Below are positions 1 through 7,837 of a DNA stretch of 62,064 bases, piece after piece; the stretch's first letter is position 1, and every line of letters starts with the position of its first letter. A program made the translations under genes and the position numbers. The notes under the pieces were generated by a model. The model saw only the letters and a program-made list of their open reading frames with translations. It did not search any database and had not been told where the DNA came from. The stretch is from positions 3,211,284-3,273,347 of the forward strand of contig CP070678.1 in assembly GCA_020352515.1 (NCBI GenBank). Reading direction: 5' to 3'. The DNA comes from Phycisphaerales bacterium (lineage in GTDB: Bacteria; Planctomycetota; Phycisphaerae; Sedimentisphaerales; Anaerobacaceae).

Positions 1-1324
1 CGGCCATCTGCGCATTCAGGATTTTCAGGAACTTATCAGCCATGTTGTGTCCGCCGAAACCGACGGTCGCGATAACGGCAGGCATCCTGGGCGTCTTGAA
101 TTCCCTGCGAACATCGTTGATCAGGTTGACCAGGTTCTTCTCGTACTCGTCGATGAGCTTGGGCGTGAAACTGTCCTTGTGGCCCTGCCACCAGACGAAG
201 CCGGCAATCTCATGACCCTGGCCCTTGTACCCGGGCACGATCCGGTCAATCTGATCCAGGGTTTTTCTTACGCCCTCGACCATGAGCTTATACTCGAGGG
301 ACTCCCACTTGTTTTCGGGGTCCGTTCGGCCGCTCGAGGGCGGGCGGAAATCAAAGCCGAGTGCGCGGTTGCCCATTGCGGTCTTGATCAGCAGTACCTG
401 CTCGTCGTGGTACGTGCCCATCACGTGACCGAAACCAAGCTCCGGGCCGATAGCCCGTCCATTTGAGGTCGGGCTGAGGGGGCTGCCCTTGAAATTGATG
501 CGGGCCTCCTGAAAATAGACGTCATTGCGAACGGTCCATTCGCCCTTGTCGTCGACCAGGTGCGGGAACTTCTTGTCCCGCCTGGTCACGATTTCGAGGT
601 CACCTTTGCCAAGCAGGTCCTCCTGGCTCGTCCAGAACGCGGTAGATCCGCCCTTGAAGTAGGTAACCTTGAAGGCGTAGCGTTTGGCCGCTTCGAGTGC
701 GACCTTCTGCTTTACGGCTTGCCCGCCCACATTTTTGCGGTAAACTACATTTCCATCAAGCTCCATGACGTTATATGTGCTGTCACCATAGCCCGGGTTG
801 ATGGTGTAGCTGCCGGACTCAGGGACATCAACGAAGCCCCTAACCACCACTGTATGCGGGCCGGAAATGGTCGGGAGCTTGCCCTGCGCGACCCCAAGCG
901 CCACTTTCACGATCTTTGCCGGTTTCGCCTTGTCATACTCCGTGTCCGGGTTATAGTCACCCTTGTAGATTGCAGCTGTCGCCCCTTTTTCAGCTTTCGG
1001 ATCGGCCGACACGTAGACGCCGTGGGGGCTGATCTTGTAGTTCCCCACCGGGTAGATATACATGGGGCCCTTGGGCGCGGCAGGATCGGCGGTCAGGTAG
1101 ATTCCTGCGTAGCGGCACCTTGCGCCACTGATATTGCCCATCCCCACCATGTTGGATTGACCTGCCAGGATGTAAACCCGGACCGGCTTGCCGGTGTCAG
1201 GCGCCTTCCCGTCCGGATCGGGTAACTGAGCCGGAATCTGCTTGGCAGCGGCCGGCAGCACGAGGATTGCCACCGTTGTGGCGATGAGGGTCAATACTGT
1301 CTTGACTGGGTTTCTTGTAGTCAT
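1..1324 (-). CDS. Secreted SASA-family carbohydrate esterase (sialate O-acetylesterase-like), 3' end cut by window
   Basis: About 441 codons are visible; the gene runs off the left edge. The ATG at 1324 follows GGAG six bases upstream. Residues 1-27 look like a signal peptide. The SASA oxyanion/nucleophile motif GQSNM is at residues 55-59 (YILAGQSNMVGMG), the block IGPELGFGHVMG lies near 310, and VWWQGHKD near 378; these are the conserved blocks of the SGNH-like SASA (DUF303) family, which removes acetyl groups from sugars such as sialic acid or xylan. Between the first two blocks sits an insertion of roughly 200 residues resembling a PA14-like beta sandwich (around YTINPGYGDSTYN). The C-terminal catalytic His is expected beyond the window. 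Substrate cannot be read from sequence. Family assignment is strong. Confidence 0.85.
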   Translation of the reverse strand, partial: MTTRNPVKTVLTLIATTVAILVLPAAAKQIPAQLPDPDGKAPDTGKPVRVYILAGQSNMVGMGNISGARCRYAGIYLTADPAAPKGPMYIYPVGNYKISPHGVYVSADPKAEKGATAAIYKGDYNPDTEYDKAKPAKIVKVALGVAQGKLPTISGPHTVVVRGFVDVPESGSYTINPGYGDSTYNVMELDGNVVYRKNVGGQAVKQKVALEAAKRYAFKVTYFKGGSTAFWTSQEDLLGKGDLEIVTRRDKKFPHLVDDKGEWTVRNDVYFQEARINFKGSPLSPTSNGRAIGPELGFGHVMGTYHDEQVLLIKTAMGNRALGFDFRPPSSGRTDPENKWESLEYKLMVEGVRKTLDQIDRIVPGYKGQGHEIAGFVWWQGHKDSFTPKLIDEYEKNLVNLINDVRREFKTPRMPAVIATVGFGGHNMADKFLKILNAQMA

Positions 1325-1637
1325 GATCTGCTCCTGTTCTTGCGAGTTCCGCAGGCGCATACTCCCGGATTTCCGGCTTGTCCCATGCGCACTGCATTCA
1401 AATTGCTCGGCCAAAGCCCTGCAATGAGCCGTGACTCAATGGCCCAATTTCTCTTCCTGCTCACTATGGCCTTCGGCGTGTACCAACGACCCAAAGCCCG
1501 CCGTCAGACGAACCCCACACCGAGTATAAGTTAACATCTCTACAAGCAAATGGCAAGCCTCGTCTCTTATTAGCGCCCAGAGGTATGGGCCTAAACTGCC
1601 CGGGAGGGACACGCCTGCAATCAGCGATTTACTCGAC

Positions 1638-1990
1638 TTGAACGTGAACCATACGCGGCACGGCTGTCGCAGAATCACGATAAAGCTCAGAGAAAAGGGC
1701 CGGCGGATAGACTTCAAGCGAGTTTACAGGCTTTGGCGCCCCCCAGGATCGAGAATACACAGCAGACATAAGAAGCCGCATGTTTGTAGCTCCGGGCCGT
1801 CCCCGGGAGAATGGCTATGTTGAATCATTCGGAGGCAAACCAATAGATGAGCTGCTCAGGCGGGGGCTTCACATATTTATCGGGCGAGATATGTTGCAGG
1901 TCTTCGGCCTATGGGTTATAACCGTTAAGCGTACTCGAGCGGGGCACGCCGAGGTAGTTTGAAGCGCCCGCTGGACGTCACCATGCAGAT
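1638..1990 (+). pseudogene. Decayed IS3-family transposase (OrfB) remnant
   Basis: Translation in changing frames gives pieces typical of the IS3 OrfB integrase core: RHGCRRITIKLREKGRRID then KRVYRLWR (about 1653-1735), corresponding to the usual YGYRRIT..L..EG..VN.KRVYRLWR, then GRPRENGYVESFGGK and DELLRRG (about 1792-1863), corresponding to SPWENGYCESFNGKLRDELL. Near 1915-1965 another frame reads YNR, a stop, then AYSSGARRG, matching the terminal YN..RPHSSLGYR block. The core is therefore truncated, frameshifted and carries stops. No OrfA or inverted repeats were recognised. The remaining part of 1325-2196 holds nothing else I can identify. The element is clearly inactive. Confidence 0.6.
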
Positions 1991-2196
1991 GCGGCCAGTG
2001 GCCGGGGCTCAGCGCCCGTGAACGCCTGGACTGAAGATCGATCGCAGTGGTCAGCGGATCACAGGCCTTGTGAAGTGATGAGCTGATATCCGGCGATGTT
2101 GGTTTAGGACTCGGCGGGGTGTGGTATGGAACAGAGGGCCCGTACAGCCTACACGATATACGTGGCGGGGTCTGAAAGAAGAAAAGGAGTAATTGA

Positions 2197-4266
2197 ATGA
2201 TAGCGAGTAAGCCTTTTTCATATTTCTTGTTAATCGGCATCTTCGGCAGCATCAGCGTGTCTGATATTCGTGCTCAGACTTCCCGGCAGCTTGTTCTCAA
2301 AGAGGCGGAGTCACGATTTCGGGCAATCTACGATCGAGGGGAGTTCCGCGCCAAGAGATTTCGCGGCCAGTGGCTTTCCGACAGTTCGGGCTACACGGTA
2401 CTGGAGTCGGCTCCCGATGGGAAAGGACGGGTGCTGGTGCGGTATGATGCGGCCAGCGGAAAACGCACGGTGCTGGATTCAGCTAAGAGAGAAGATACCG
2501 GCAGAACGGGCAATATTTCCCCTGACGGCCGGAGTGTTGTATATTCGGCGGAGGGTAATCTGTACGTGCGGGATGTGAGCGGCGGGGGGAAGATTGCACT
2601 GACGAAGAGTGCGGGCGACGGCCCGGTTTCGAACAGCCGGGCAGTGTGGAGCCCGGACGGCAGGTGGATCGCCTTTGTGCAATCGGACGCCTCCGAAGTG
2701 AAGCTGAGGTCGGTCCTGGTTCCGGGCGATCCGACGTATCCGAAATTGAAAGAAGTCCGATTTGCCAGGGTGGGCGGGACCATACCGACGTTGCGTGTCG
2801 GTGTTATCGACGCGAGGGGGCGCGAGACTCGCTGGCTCTCCATACCGGTTCCGGCAGAGGGTTTCTACCTGGGACGGGTCGAGTGGGCCGGAAATTCGAA
2901 TGAGCTGCTGGTGGAGAAGCGGAGCCGATTTCGAGACGAGCGAGAATTTCTCATGGCCGACGTCCGCAGCGGCGCGATCAGGCGTATCTTTCACGAATCC
3001 GATCCGGCGTGGGTTATCGCCAGCTATGGGAAGAATGCGGGGCTGACGTGGATTCGCGACGGCCGGGCATTCATTGTTTTGAGCGAAAAAGATGGTTGGC
3101 GGCACGCCTATGTCTATTCGCGCGACGGCAAGGAGCAGTATTGCCTGACAGCCGGTGAGTTCGACATTATCGAGCGGGCCGTGGTGGACGAGGGGGGAGG
3201 ATGGTTTTACTACTACGCGTCACCTGATAATGCGACCCAGAAATACCTCTACCGTGTACGTCTGGATGGTAGTGGAGAGCCAAAACGGGTGACCCCGATG
3301 GGCCGGCCCGGCACTCATGACTACGATTTTTCCCCGGACGCCAAGTGGGCGTTCCATACCTACTCGACTTTTGACACTCCCCCCATCACCGAACTTGTAC
3401 AATTGCCCGACCATCGCGTCGTGCGCATGCTCGAAGACAATAAAAAACTACACAAGAAGATGGAATCACTGATCTCTCACCCAACGGAGTTCTTCCAGCT
3501 AAAAATCGGCGGGGGCGTTGTTATGGATGCGTGGATGCTCAAGCCGGGCGGCTTCGATCCATCGAAGAAATACCCCGTCTTCGTATATGTGTACGGAGAA
3601 CCCCACGGGCAGACCGTGTGCGACGCCTGGGGATTTGCCCAGGCCGACTACCATCGCGTGATCGCCGATCTCGGCTATCTGGTGGTTTCCATCGACAACC
3701 GGGGCACGCCGGCGCCCAAAGGGGCGGCGTGGCGGCGGGCCGTGTTCGGCAGCCTTGGCCCACTATCAACCGAGGACCAGGCAGCCGCTTTGAAGGAGCT
3801 CGGCCGCGCCCGACCGTACGTCGACTTGTCACGGGTCGGCATCTGGGGTTGGAGCGGCGGCGGCTCGAACACGCTTAACGCGATGTTCCGAAAACCCGAT
3901 GTCTACAAGGTGGGAATAGCCGTTGCGCCAAAGCCGCAGCCGCATCTTTACAATGCGTGGTTCCAGGAGATCTACATGGAGACGCCTGAGACGAATCCGG
4001 ATGGATACCGACGGTCGGCCCCCATCAACTTCGCCGAGGGCTTGAAGGGAAACCTCCTGATAGTCCACGGCACGGGCGAGACCAACACGCACATCCAGAT
4101 TACCGAAGGGCTGGTGGATCGGCTCGTCGAACTTGGAAAGCGGTTCGATTACATGGCGTATCCCAATCGTGACCATGGGCTGCGGGAAGGTCGGGGCACG
4201 GCGATACACCTGCGAATGCTTATGGCGCGGTATCTTATGGAACACGTTCCGGCCGGTCCACGGTAG
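2197..4266 (+). CDS. Secreted prolyl oligopeptidase / dipeptidyl peptidase IV-type serine peptidase (S9)
   Basis: A 689-residue protein with an N-terminal signal sequence (cleavage near IRAQ, residue 27), a DPP IV-type beta-propeller (about 50-420) and a C-terminal alpha/beta hydrolase. The nucleophile elbow GWSGGG places Ser553; the charge-relay His is H660 in NRDHGL. At the catalytic acid position, where family members have HGTADD, this protein has HGTGETN, putting Glu628 at the Asp position. YVYGEPHGQTV and DNRGTPAPKG are the usual preceding blocks. S9 peptidases cleave dipeptides or oligopeptides, often after Pro, probably in the periplasm here. ATG is preceded by AAAGGAG. The gene stands alone between the IS3 remnant and the convergent Rrf2 gene. 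Confidence 0.88.
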   Translation: MIASKPFSYFLLIGIFGSISVSDIRAQTSRQLVLKEAESRFRAIYDRGEFRAKRFRGQWLSDSSGYTVLESAPDGKGRVLVRYDAASGKRTVLDSAKREDTGRTGNISPDGRSVVYSAEGNLYVRDVSGGGKIALTKSAGDGPVSNSRAVWSPDGRWIAFVQSDASEVKLRSVLVPGDPTYPKLKEVRFARVGGTIPTLRVGVIDARGRETRWLSIPVPAEGFYLGRVEWAGNSNELLVEKRSRFRDEREFLMADVRSGAIRRIFHESDPAWVIASYGKNAGLTWIRDGRAFIVLSEKDGWRHAYVYSRDGKEQYCLTAGEFDIIERAVVDEGGGWFYYYASPDNATQKYLYRVRLDGSGEPKRVTPMGRPGTHDYDFSPDAKWAFHTYSTFDTPPITELVQLPDHRVVRMLEDNKKLHKKMESLISHPTEFFQLKIGGGVVMDAWMLKPGGFDPSKKYPVFVYVYGEPHGQTVCDAWGFAQADYHRVIADLGYLVVSIDNRGTPAPKGAAWRRAVFGSLGPLSTEDQAAALKELGRARPYVDLSRVGIWGWSGGGSNTLNAMFRKPDVYKVGIAVAPKPQPHLYNAWFQEIYMETPETNPDGYRRSAPINFAEGLKGNLLIVHGTGETNTHIQITEGLVDRLVELGKRFDYMAYPNRDHGLREGRGTAIHLRMLMARYLMEHVPAGPR

Positions 4267-4391
4267 GCTGGAGTGACCGTTGCTTGAAGCTGAAGGAGCC
4301 TGGGGGCGACAATCCGATGGTCGTCTGAGGGGCAAGCACCGGGAGCGGACCGGGAGGTGATGAATTGTCCGGGGCACTTTAAGAAAAGGCT

Positions 4392-4407
4392 GTGATAGTC
4401 TTATCAC
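4392..4407 (-). terminator. Weak hairpin after the Rrf2 gene
   Basis: GTGATA, four bases, TATCAC form a perfect 6-bp inverted repeat 46 bases downstream of the Rrf2 stop. On the minus strand it is followed by AGCCTTTTCTT, a short T-rich stretch. The stem is AT-rich, so termination would be weak; it could equally be an operator. Confidence 0.2.
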
Positions 4408-4452
4408 GACCAGGTCCCCGCCATGCGTCCGGGCAGATATGAACGGCCGAAT

Positions 4453-4794
4453 TTACTCCCACATGACTACCTTGCTCATTGCATCCGCCAAGGCCTTCAT
4501 AGGTTTTTTCAACTCCGGAACAGGCGGGTCGGCAAGGTCTATCCGACCACAGGTGAAGGTCCACAGATCGAGGAGAGTGATCTTTTTCTTTCCGAGCCTG
4601 GTTCCCCCGGTTATCCCCCTCTTGGATTCAACCATGCCGTGCTTGGAGAGTGTTTGCATGACTCTCTGCAAATAGCCGGTGCAGAAACCGAGCTCCCCTG
4701 CGATTTCTTCAGCCTGCACATAGTCGTTTGTCTTTCTTTTCTGAAGGAACTGAACTGCCCGAACTGCCATAATGAAATCAAGGTTAAGTCTCAT
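4453..4794 (-). CDS. Rrf2-family transcriptional regulator, short form
   Basis: 113 residues with the Rrf2 winged-helix layout: MRLNLDFIMAVRAV at the start, the helix-turn-helix around residues 25-60 (VQAEEIAGELGF, YLQRVMQTLSKHGMVES) and the wing KRGITGGTRLGK. Rrf2 proteins are small dimeric DNA-binding regulators, often sensing through an Fe-S cluster bound by three C-terminal cysteines. Here the C-terminal sensor segment is short and carries only one Cys (TFTCGRID), so the cluster-binding set is absent. The upstream region contains the short inverted repeat GAACC-ACC-GGTTC (about 4841-4853), a possible autoregulatory site. Target genes are unknown. Confidence 0.8.
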   Translation of the reverse strand: MRLNLDFIMAVRAVQFLQKRKTNDYVQAEEIAGELGFCTGYLQRVMQTLSKHGMVESKRGITGGTRLGKKKITLLDLWTFTCGRIDLADPPVPELKKPMKALADAMSKVVMWE

Positions 4795-5391
4795 AGCGAT
4801 ACCTGTCTTAGTTTGAATATCTTGTATTGAACACGTGACTGAACCACCGGTTCGTCAATTTGGCTACAATAACAGAATCGTGCCCAATACGCAAAAAAAG
4901 TCTCAGATTTTCTTCGCGTGAGGATGTGGGGACGCCAACGGTGCGGCTGTAGGCGTCTGAGTCAGGGATTGGACAAATCGGGCGACCCGGCGGGCAAGCA
5001 CCGAGGGAAGTGGGCGTTCCAAGTGGAACGGCAACATTAGGTGAGCCCCGTTTTGTCAGGATCTTCGGCGCCCAGTCCTCCGTTTTTGGGCCAATATCGC
5101 GAAAGAAGGGGATATTGTCGATTCTACGTTCTGCAGAGGCCCGAAATCGCAAAGTGTGCCTCCAAGACGGCCACGATCTCACAAGGATCAGCGAGGAGTT
5201 TTCGGGTGTCGGTCTCCGGTCGTTTTCGGGATTGTGGCGTCGCCTTCTCTTTGGAGCTTTCGCAAGGGCTTGTGGATTTCGGGAGCTGGTCTATGGAGCC
5301 GAAGGGGGGCGAATTTCTCGAGGAGTGTTTTTGCAGCTCGACTGAGAGGGCGACTGCGATTTGAGGGCGCGTGCGGGACAATGGCGTGGTC
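4795..5391. other. Intergenic region with a palindromic site
   Basis: About 600 bases without a convincing gene; open frames here lack ribosome sites and recognisable products. The clearest structure is CGTTCCA-AG-TGGAACG at 5015-5030, a perfect 7-bp inverted repeat with a 2-base centre, compatible with a dimeric regulator site. No clear sigma70 promoter pair was found for the Rrf2 gene. Confidence 0.3.
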
Positions 5392-6183
5392 TCAGGCGTG
5401 AAGCGTTTGGGTGTTTTCCATAGTTCCGAGCAGTCCGTTGGCGAGCTTGAGGTATTCGATTCTGCGAGGGTTGTGGCCGAGCAGCTCGCTTGCGGCCGCG
5501 TCGACGGCGACGGGGTCGAAGCCGGCGAGTATCAGGCCGATGTTGGTGTGTGTTCCTGCCAGGTGCATGCCGGCGAGAGCGACGGAGGCATCGACGACGG
5601 AGAGGTCCGGCCTTTTGTAGAGGCAGACGTCGACGACGTGCTTGTGGGTCGAGGGGCTGTGGAGTCTGGATTTGTTCCACGAGCCGCGATAAAATTTGGC
5701 GGGTGCGATGCCGAACATGTTCTTCAGTGCGACCGTGGTCCGCGTGAAACTGTGGTCCTTGAGGACGGGCAGGGAGATCACGAAGGCGCCTGGGACGATG
5801 GCGGGCATGTGGAAACTCTTGAGACTCATTGCATTTTCATTTTTGAGCGTAACGGATTCGGACTCGTTGAAATCAACGAGTTTCAATCCGTATCTGGCGG
5901 CCAGGTCCGTGTATCCGAGCGATGCGAATACATCTTCGGTTCTGCCGCTTCCGCAACCTTCACCGATAATGATTTCGGCCTCGGAATGGGCCTTGCAGTA
6001 CTGATAAACGGCCTCGGCGGCGGCCACGTCGGTTGTGACGGGGGGCGGGGAGGAGTTTGTGAGATTGGGTTTAATGATGATTAGGCCCTTCCGGGGCAGT
6101 TGTGCGGGAGCGTCGACCAGGTCGAGGGCCCTGTGGATGGAGTCTTGGTAGTTGACGAATTTTACTTTTGCTACACGGCTCAT
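5392..6183 (-). CDS. DUF362 domain-containing protein
   Basis: 263 residues covering a DUF362 domain: IIIKPNLTN near residue 36, EIIIGEGCGSGRT near 75, VISLPVLKDHSFTRTTVALKNMFG region near 135-160, and GFDPVAVDAAASELLG near 225. DUF362 proteins are often found with ferredoxin domains or in iron-sulphur and anaerobic metabolism contexts, but the reaction is not established. No ferredoxin cysteine motif is present and no signal peptide is seen, so this is a cytoplasmic single-domain member. It is transcribed divergently from the ABC exporter operon, sharing a 154-base gap. Function unknown. Confidence 0.8.
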   Translation of the reverse strand: MSRVAKVKFVNYQDSIHRALDLVDAPAQLPRKGLIIIKPNLTNSSPPPVTTDVAAAEAVYQYCKAHSEAEIIIGEGCGSGRTEDVFASLGYTDLAARYGLKLVDFNESESVTLKNENAMSLKSFHMPAIVPGAFVISLPVLKDHSFTRTTVALKNMFGIAPAKFYRGSWNKSRLHSPSTHKHVVDVCLYKRPDLSVVDASVALAGMHLAGTHTNIGLILAGFDPVAVDAAASELLGHNPRRIEYLKLANGLLGTMENTQTLHA

Positions 6184-6239
6184 AGGCTTCAGACAATCAC
6201 CAGGATGCTGATTCGCCCAAAAAAATGTGCCGGCGCCTC

Positions 6240-6267
6240 TTGACTGTCAAGAAATTTTGAGTAAATT
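6240..6267 (+). promoter_or_regulatory. Candidate sigma70-type promoter of the exporter operon
   Basis: TTGACT (6240-6245), a 16-base spacer and TAAATT (6262-6267) lie about 70 bases before the ATPase start. The match is fair and the position sensible, but no other support is available. Confidence 0.35.
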
Positions 6268-6337
6268 TGTACGGACCCCGTTAGTAAAGGGTCAATTTGC
6301 GGGGCGGAACTTTGGTTTTGGTTTTGTGGAGATAGAC

Positions 6338-7057
6338 ATGATAAGTGCTAAAGAGCTTCGGCGGAGCTTCGGCCCGGTAATCGCTGTTGACGGCATATCG
6401 TTCGATGTTGCCAAGGGCGAGGTTCTGGGCCTTCTGGGTCCGAACGGCGCCGGCAAGAGCACGGCCATGCGTATGCTGGCGTGTTTTTTGCGGCCTGACA
6501 GCGGGACTGCCGGCATTTGCGGGCACGATATCCAGCGGGAGCCCATTCAGGTGCGGCGCTGCCTCGGCTATCTCGCCGAGAACGTGCCGGCGTACAATGA
6601 GATGACCGTGGGTGGATTCCTGAGCTTTATCTGCGACGTGCGGCAAATCAAGGGGGGGGACCGGAAAAAGGCCCTGGACAGGGTAGTTCCGATGTGCTCG
6701 ATTGAATCGGTGTACCATCAGACGATAGAGACGCTCTCGAAGGGGTACAGGCGCAGGGTCGGCCTGGCGCAGGCGTTGATTCACGATCCGGATGTGCTGA
6801 TACTTGACGAGCCGACAGACGGTCTTGACCCGAACCAGAAGCACGAGGTCAGGAAGCTGATAAGCAGGATGTCCAAAGACAAGTGCATTATAGTCTCGAC
6901 GCACATTCTGGAGGAGGTTGAGGCGGTCTGTTCGAGGACGATAATCATCGCCAGGGGGCGGATTCTGGTGGATTCGACTCCTCAGGAGCTGAAGGAAAAG
7001 CACAAGTGCAGTCTGGATGCGGTTTTCCGCAAGATCACGCGGACCAAGGTTGCCTGA
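6338..7057 (+). CDS. ABC transporter ATP-binding protein (GldA-like)
   Basis: 239 residues from the ATG at 6338, chosen because GTGGAG sits seven bases upstream and the fold starts at once; a longer frame back to 6227 adds residues unlike the family. Walker A GPNGAGKST is at 34-42, the ABC signature SKGYRRRVGLAQ near 136, Walker B LILDEPTDGLDP near 158 and the switch His in STHILEE near 190. This is the complete ATPase of a drug/polysaccharide-type (CcmA/GldA) ABC-2 exporter. The next two genes encode its permease and a GldG-like auxiliary protein, so it powers that complex at the inner membrane. Confidence 0.9.
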   Translation: MISAKELRRSFGPVIAVDGISFDVAKGEVLGLLGPNGAGKSTAMRMLACFLRPDSGTAGICGHDIQREPIQVRRCLGYLAENVPAYNEMTVGGFLSFICDVRQIKGGDRKKALDRVVPMCSIESVYHQTIETLSKGYRRRVGLAQALIHDPDVLILDEPTDGLDPNQKHEVRKLISRMSKDKCIIVSTHILEEVEAVCSRTIIIARGRILVDSTPQELKEKHKCSLDAVFRKITRTKVA

Positions 7058-7105
7058 GAGGGACTTTTCGAATGTTGGTTGCATGGTTCTTACAGGAGTG
7101 CGGCA

Positions 7106-7837
7106 ATGAATAGTTTTTTGGCGGTATTCAAAAGGGAGCTGAAGGGTTACTTCACGACCCCTCTTGCGTACGTTTTTCTTGTGATATTCTTGTTCTTTTC
7201 TGGTTATCTGACATTCAGGCAGCGTTTTTACGAGATGCGTCAGGCGGACATGCAGACGTTTTTCATGAACCTTCCGCTGCTTTTTGTTTTCATGGTTCCC
7301 TCGACGGCGATGCGTCTTTGGGCGGAGGAGCGCAAGGTCGGGTCGATCGAGCTGCTGTTCACTCTTCCGGTGACGATAACTCAGGCGGTTCTGGGCAAGT
7401 TTTTTGCTGCGTGGCTTTTCCTTGGTATTGCGCTGGCGTTGACTTTTCCGATGGTTATTACGGTCAGCTACCTCGGCGACCCAGACGTGGGGCTGATAGT
7501 CACGGGGTACATCGGCAGCATGCTGATGGCGGGCGGATTTCTTGCCATCGGCTGTTTTTTCTCTGCGGTGAGCAAGAACCAGGTCATCAGTTTCGTGCTA
7601 TCGGTTGTAGCATGTGCGGTTCTTGTTTTTGCGGGGATGCCGACGACGTTGAACTATCTGTCGGGTTTTCTGCCGGGCGGCCTGGTGGGCGCCATTGAGG
7701 GGATGAGTTTCCAGACACATTTCGAATCGATCCAGAGGGGCGTGCTGAAGTTCCAGGACCTTTCTTATTTTGTGTTTCTGATGGTCGGTTGGATTGCGGC
7801 CTGCACGGTTATTCTGGATGAAAGGAAGGCCAAATAA
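7106..7837 (+). CDS. ABC-2 type permease (GldF-like)
   Basis: 243 residues with about six membrane segments (around 20-40, 60-80, 100-125, 140-160, 165-195, 220-240). The cytoplasmic block RLWAEERKVGSIELLFTLPV between helices 2 and 3 is characteristic of the GldF/ABC-2 permease group. The ATG at 7106 follows AGGAG; a frame start at 7079 lacks one. The stop codon overlaps the next start as TAATG, so the auxiliary protein is translationally coupled. In Flavobacteria GldAFG supports gliding; many non-gliding bacteria carry the same trio with an unknown cargo. Confidence 0.88.
   Translation: MNSFLAVFKRELKGYFTTPLAYVFLVIFLFFSGYLTFRQRFYEMRQADMQTFFMNLPLLFVFMVPSTAMRLWAEERKVGSIELLFTLPVTITQAVLGKFFAAWLFLGIALALTFPMVITVSYLGDPDVGLIVTGYIGSMLMAGGFLAIGCFFSAVSKNQVISFVLSVVACAVLVFAGMPTTLNYLSGFLPGGLVGAIEGMSFQTHFESIQRGVLKFQDLSYFVFLMVGWIAACTVILDERKAK

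Noticed and set aside
5041..5401. Plus-strand open frames between the Rrf2 and DUF362 genes
   Set aside because: Compositionally unlike the real genes here, no ribosome sites, and they run into the antisense of DUF362.
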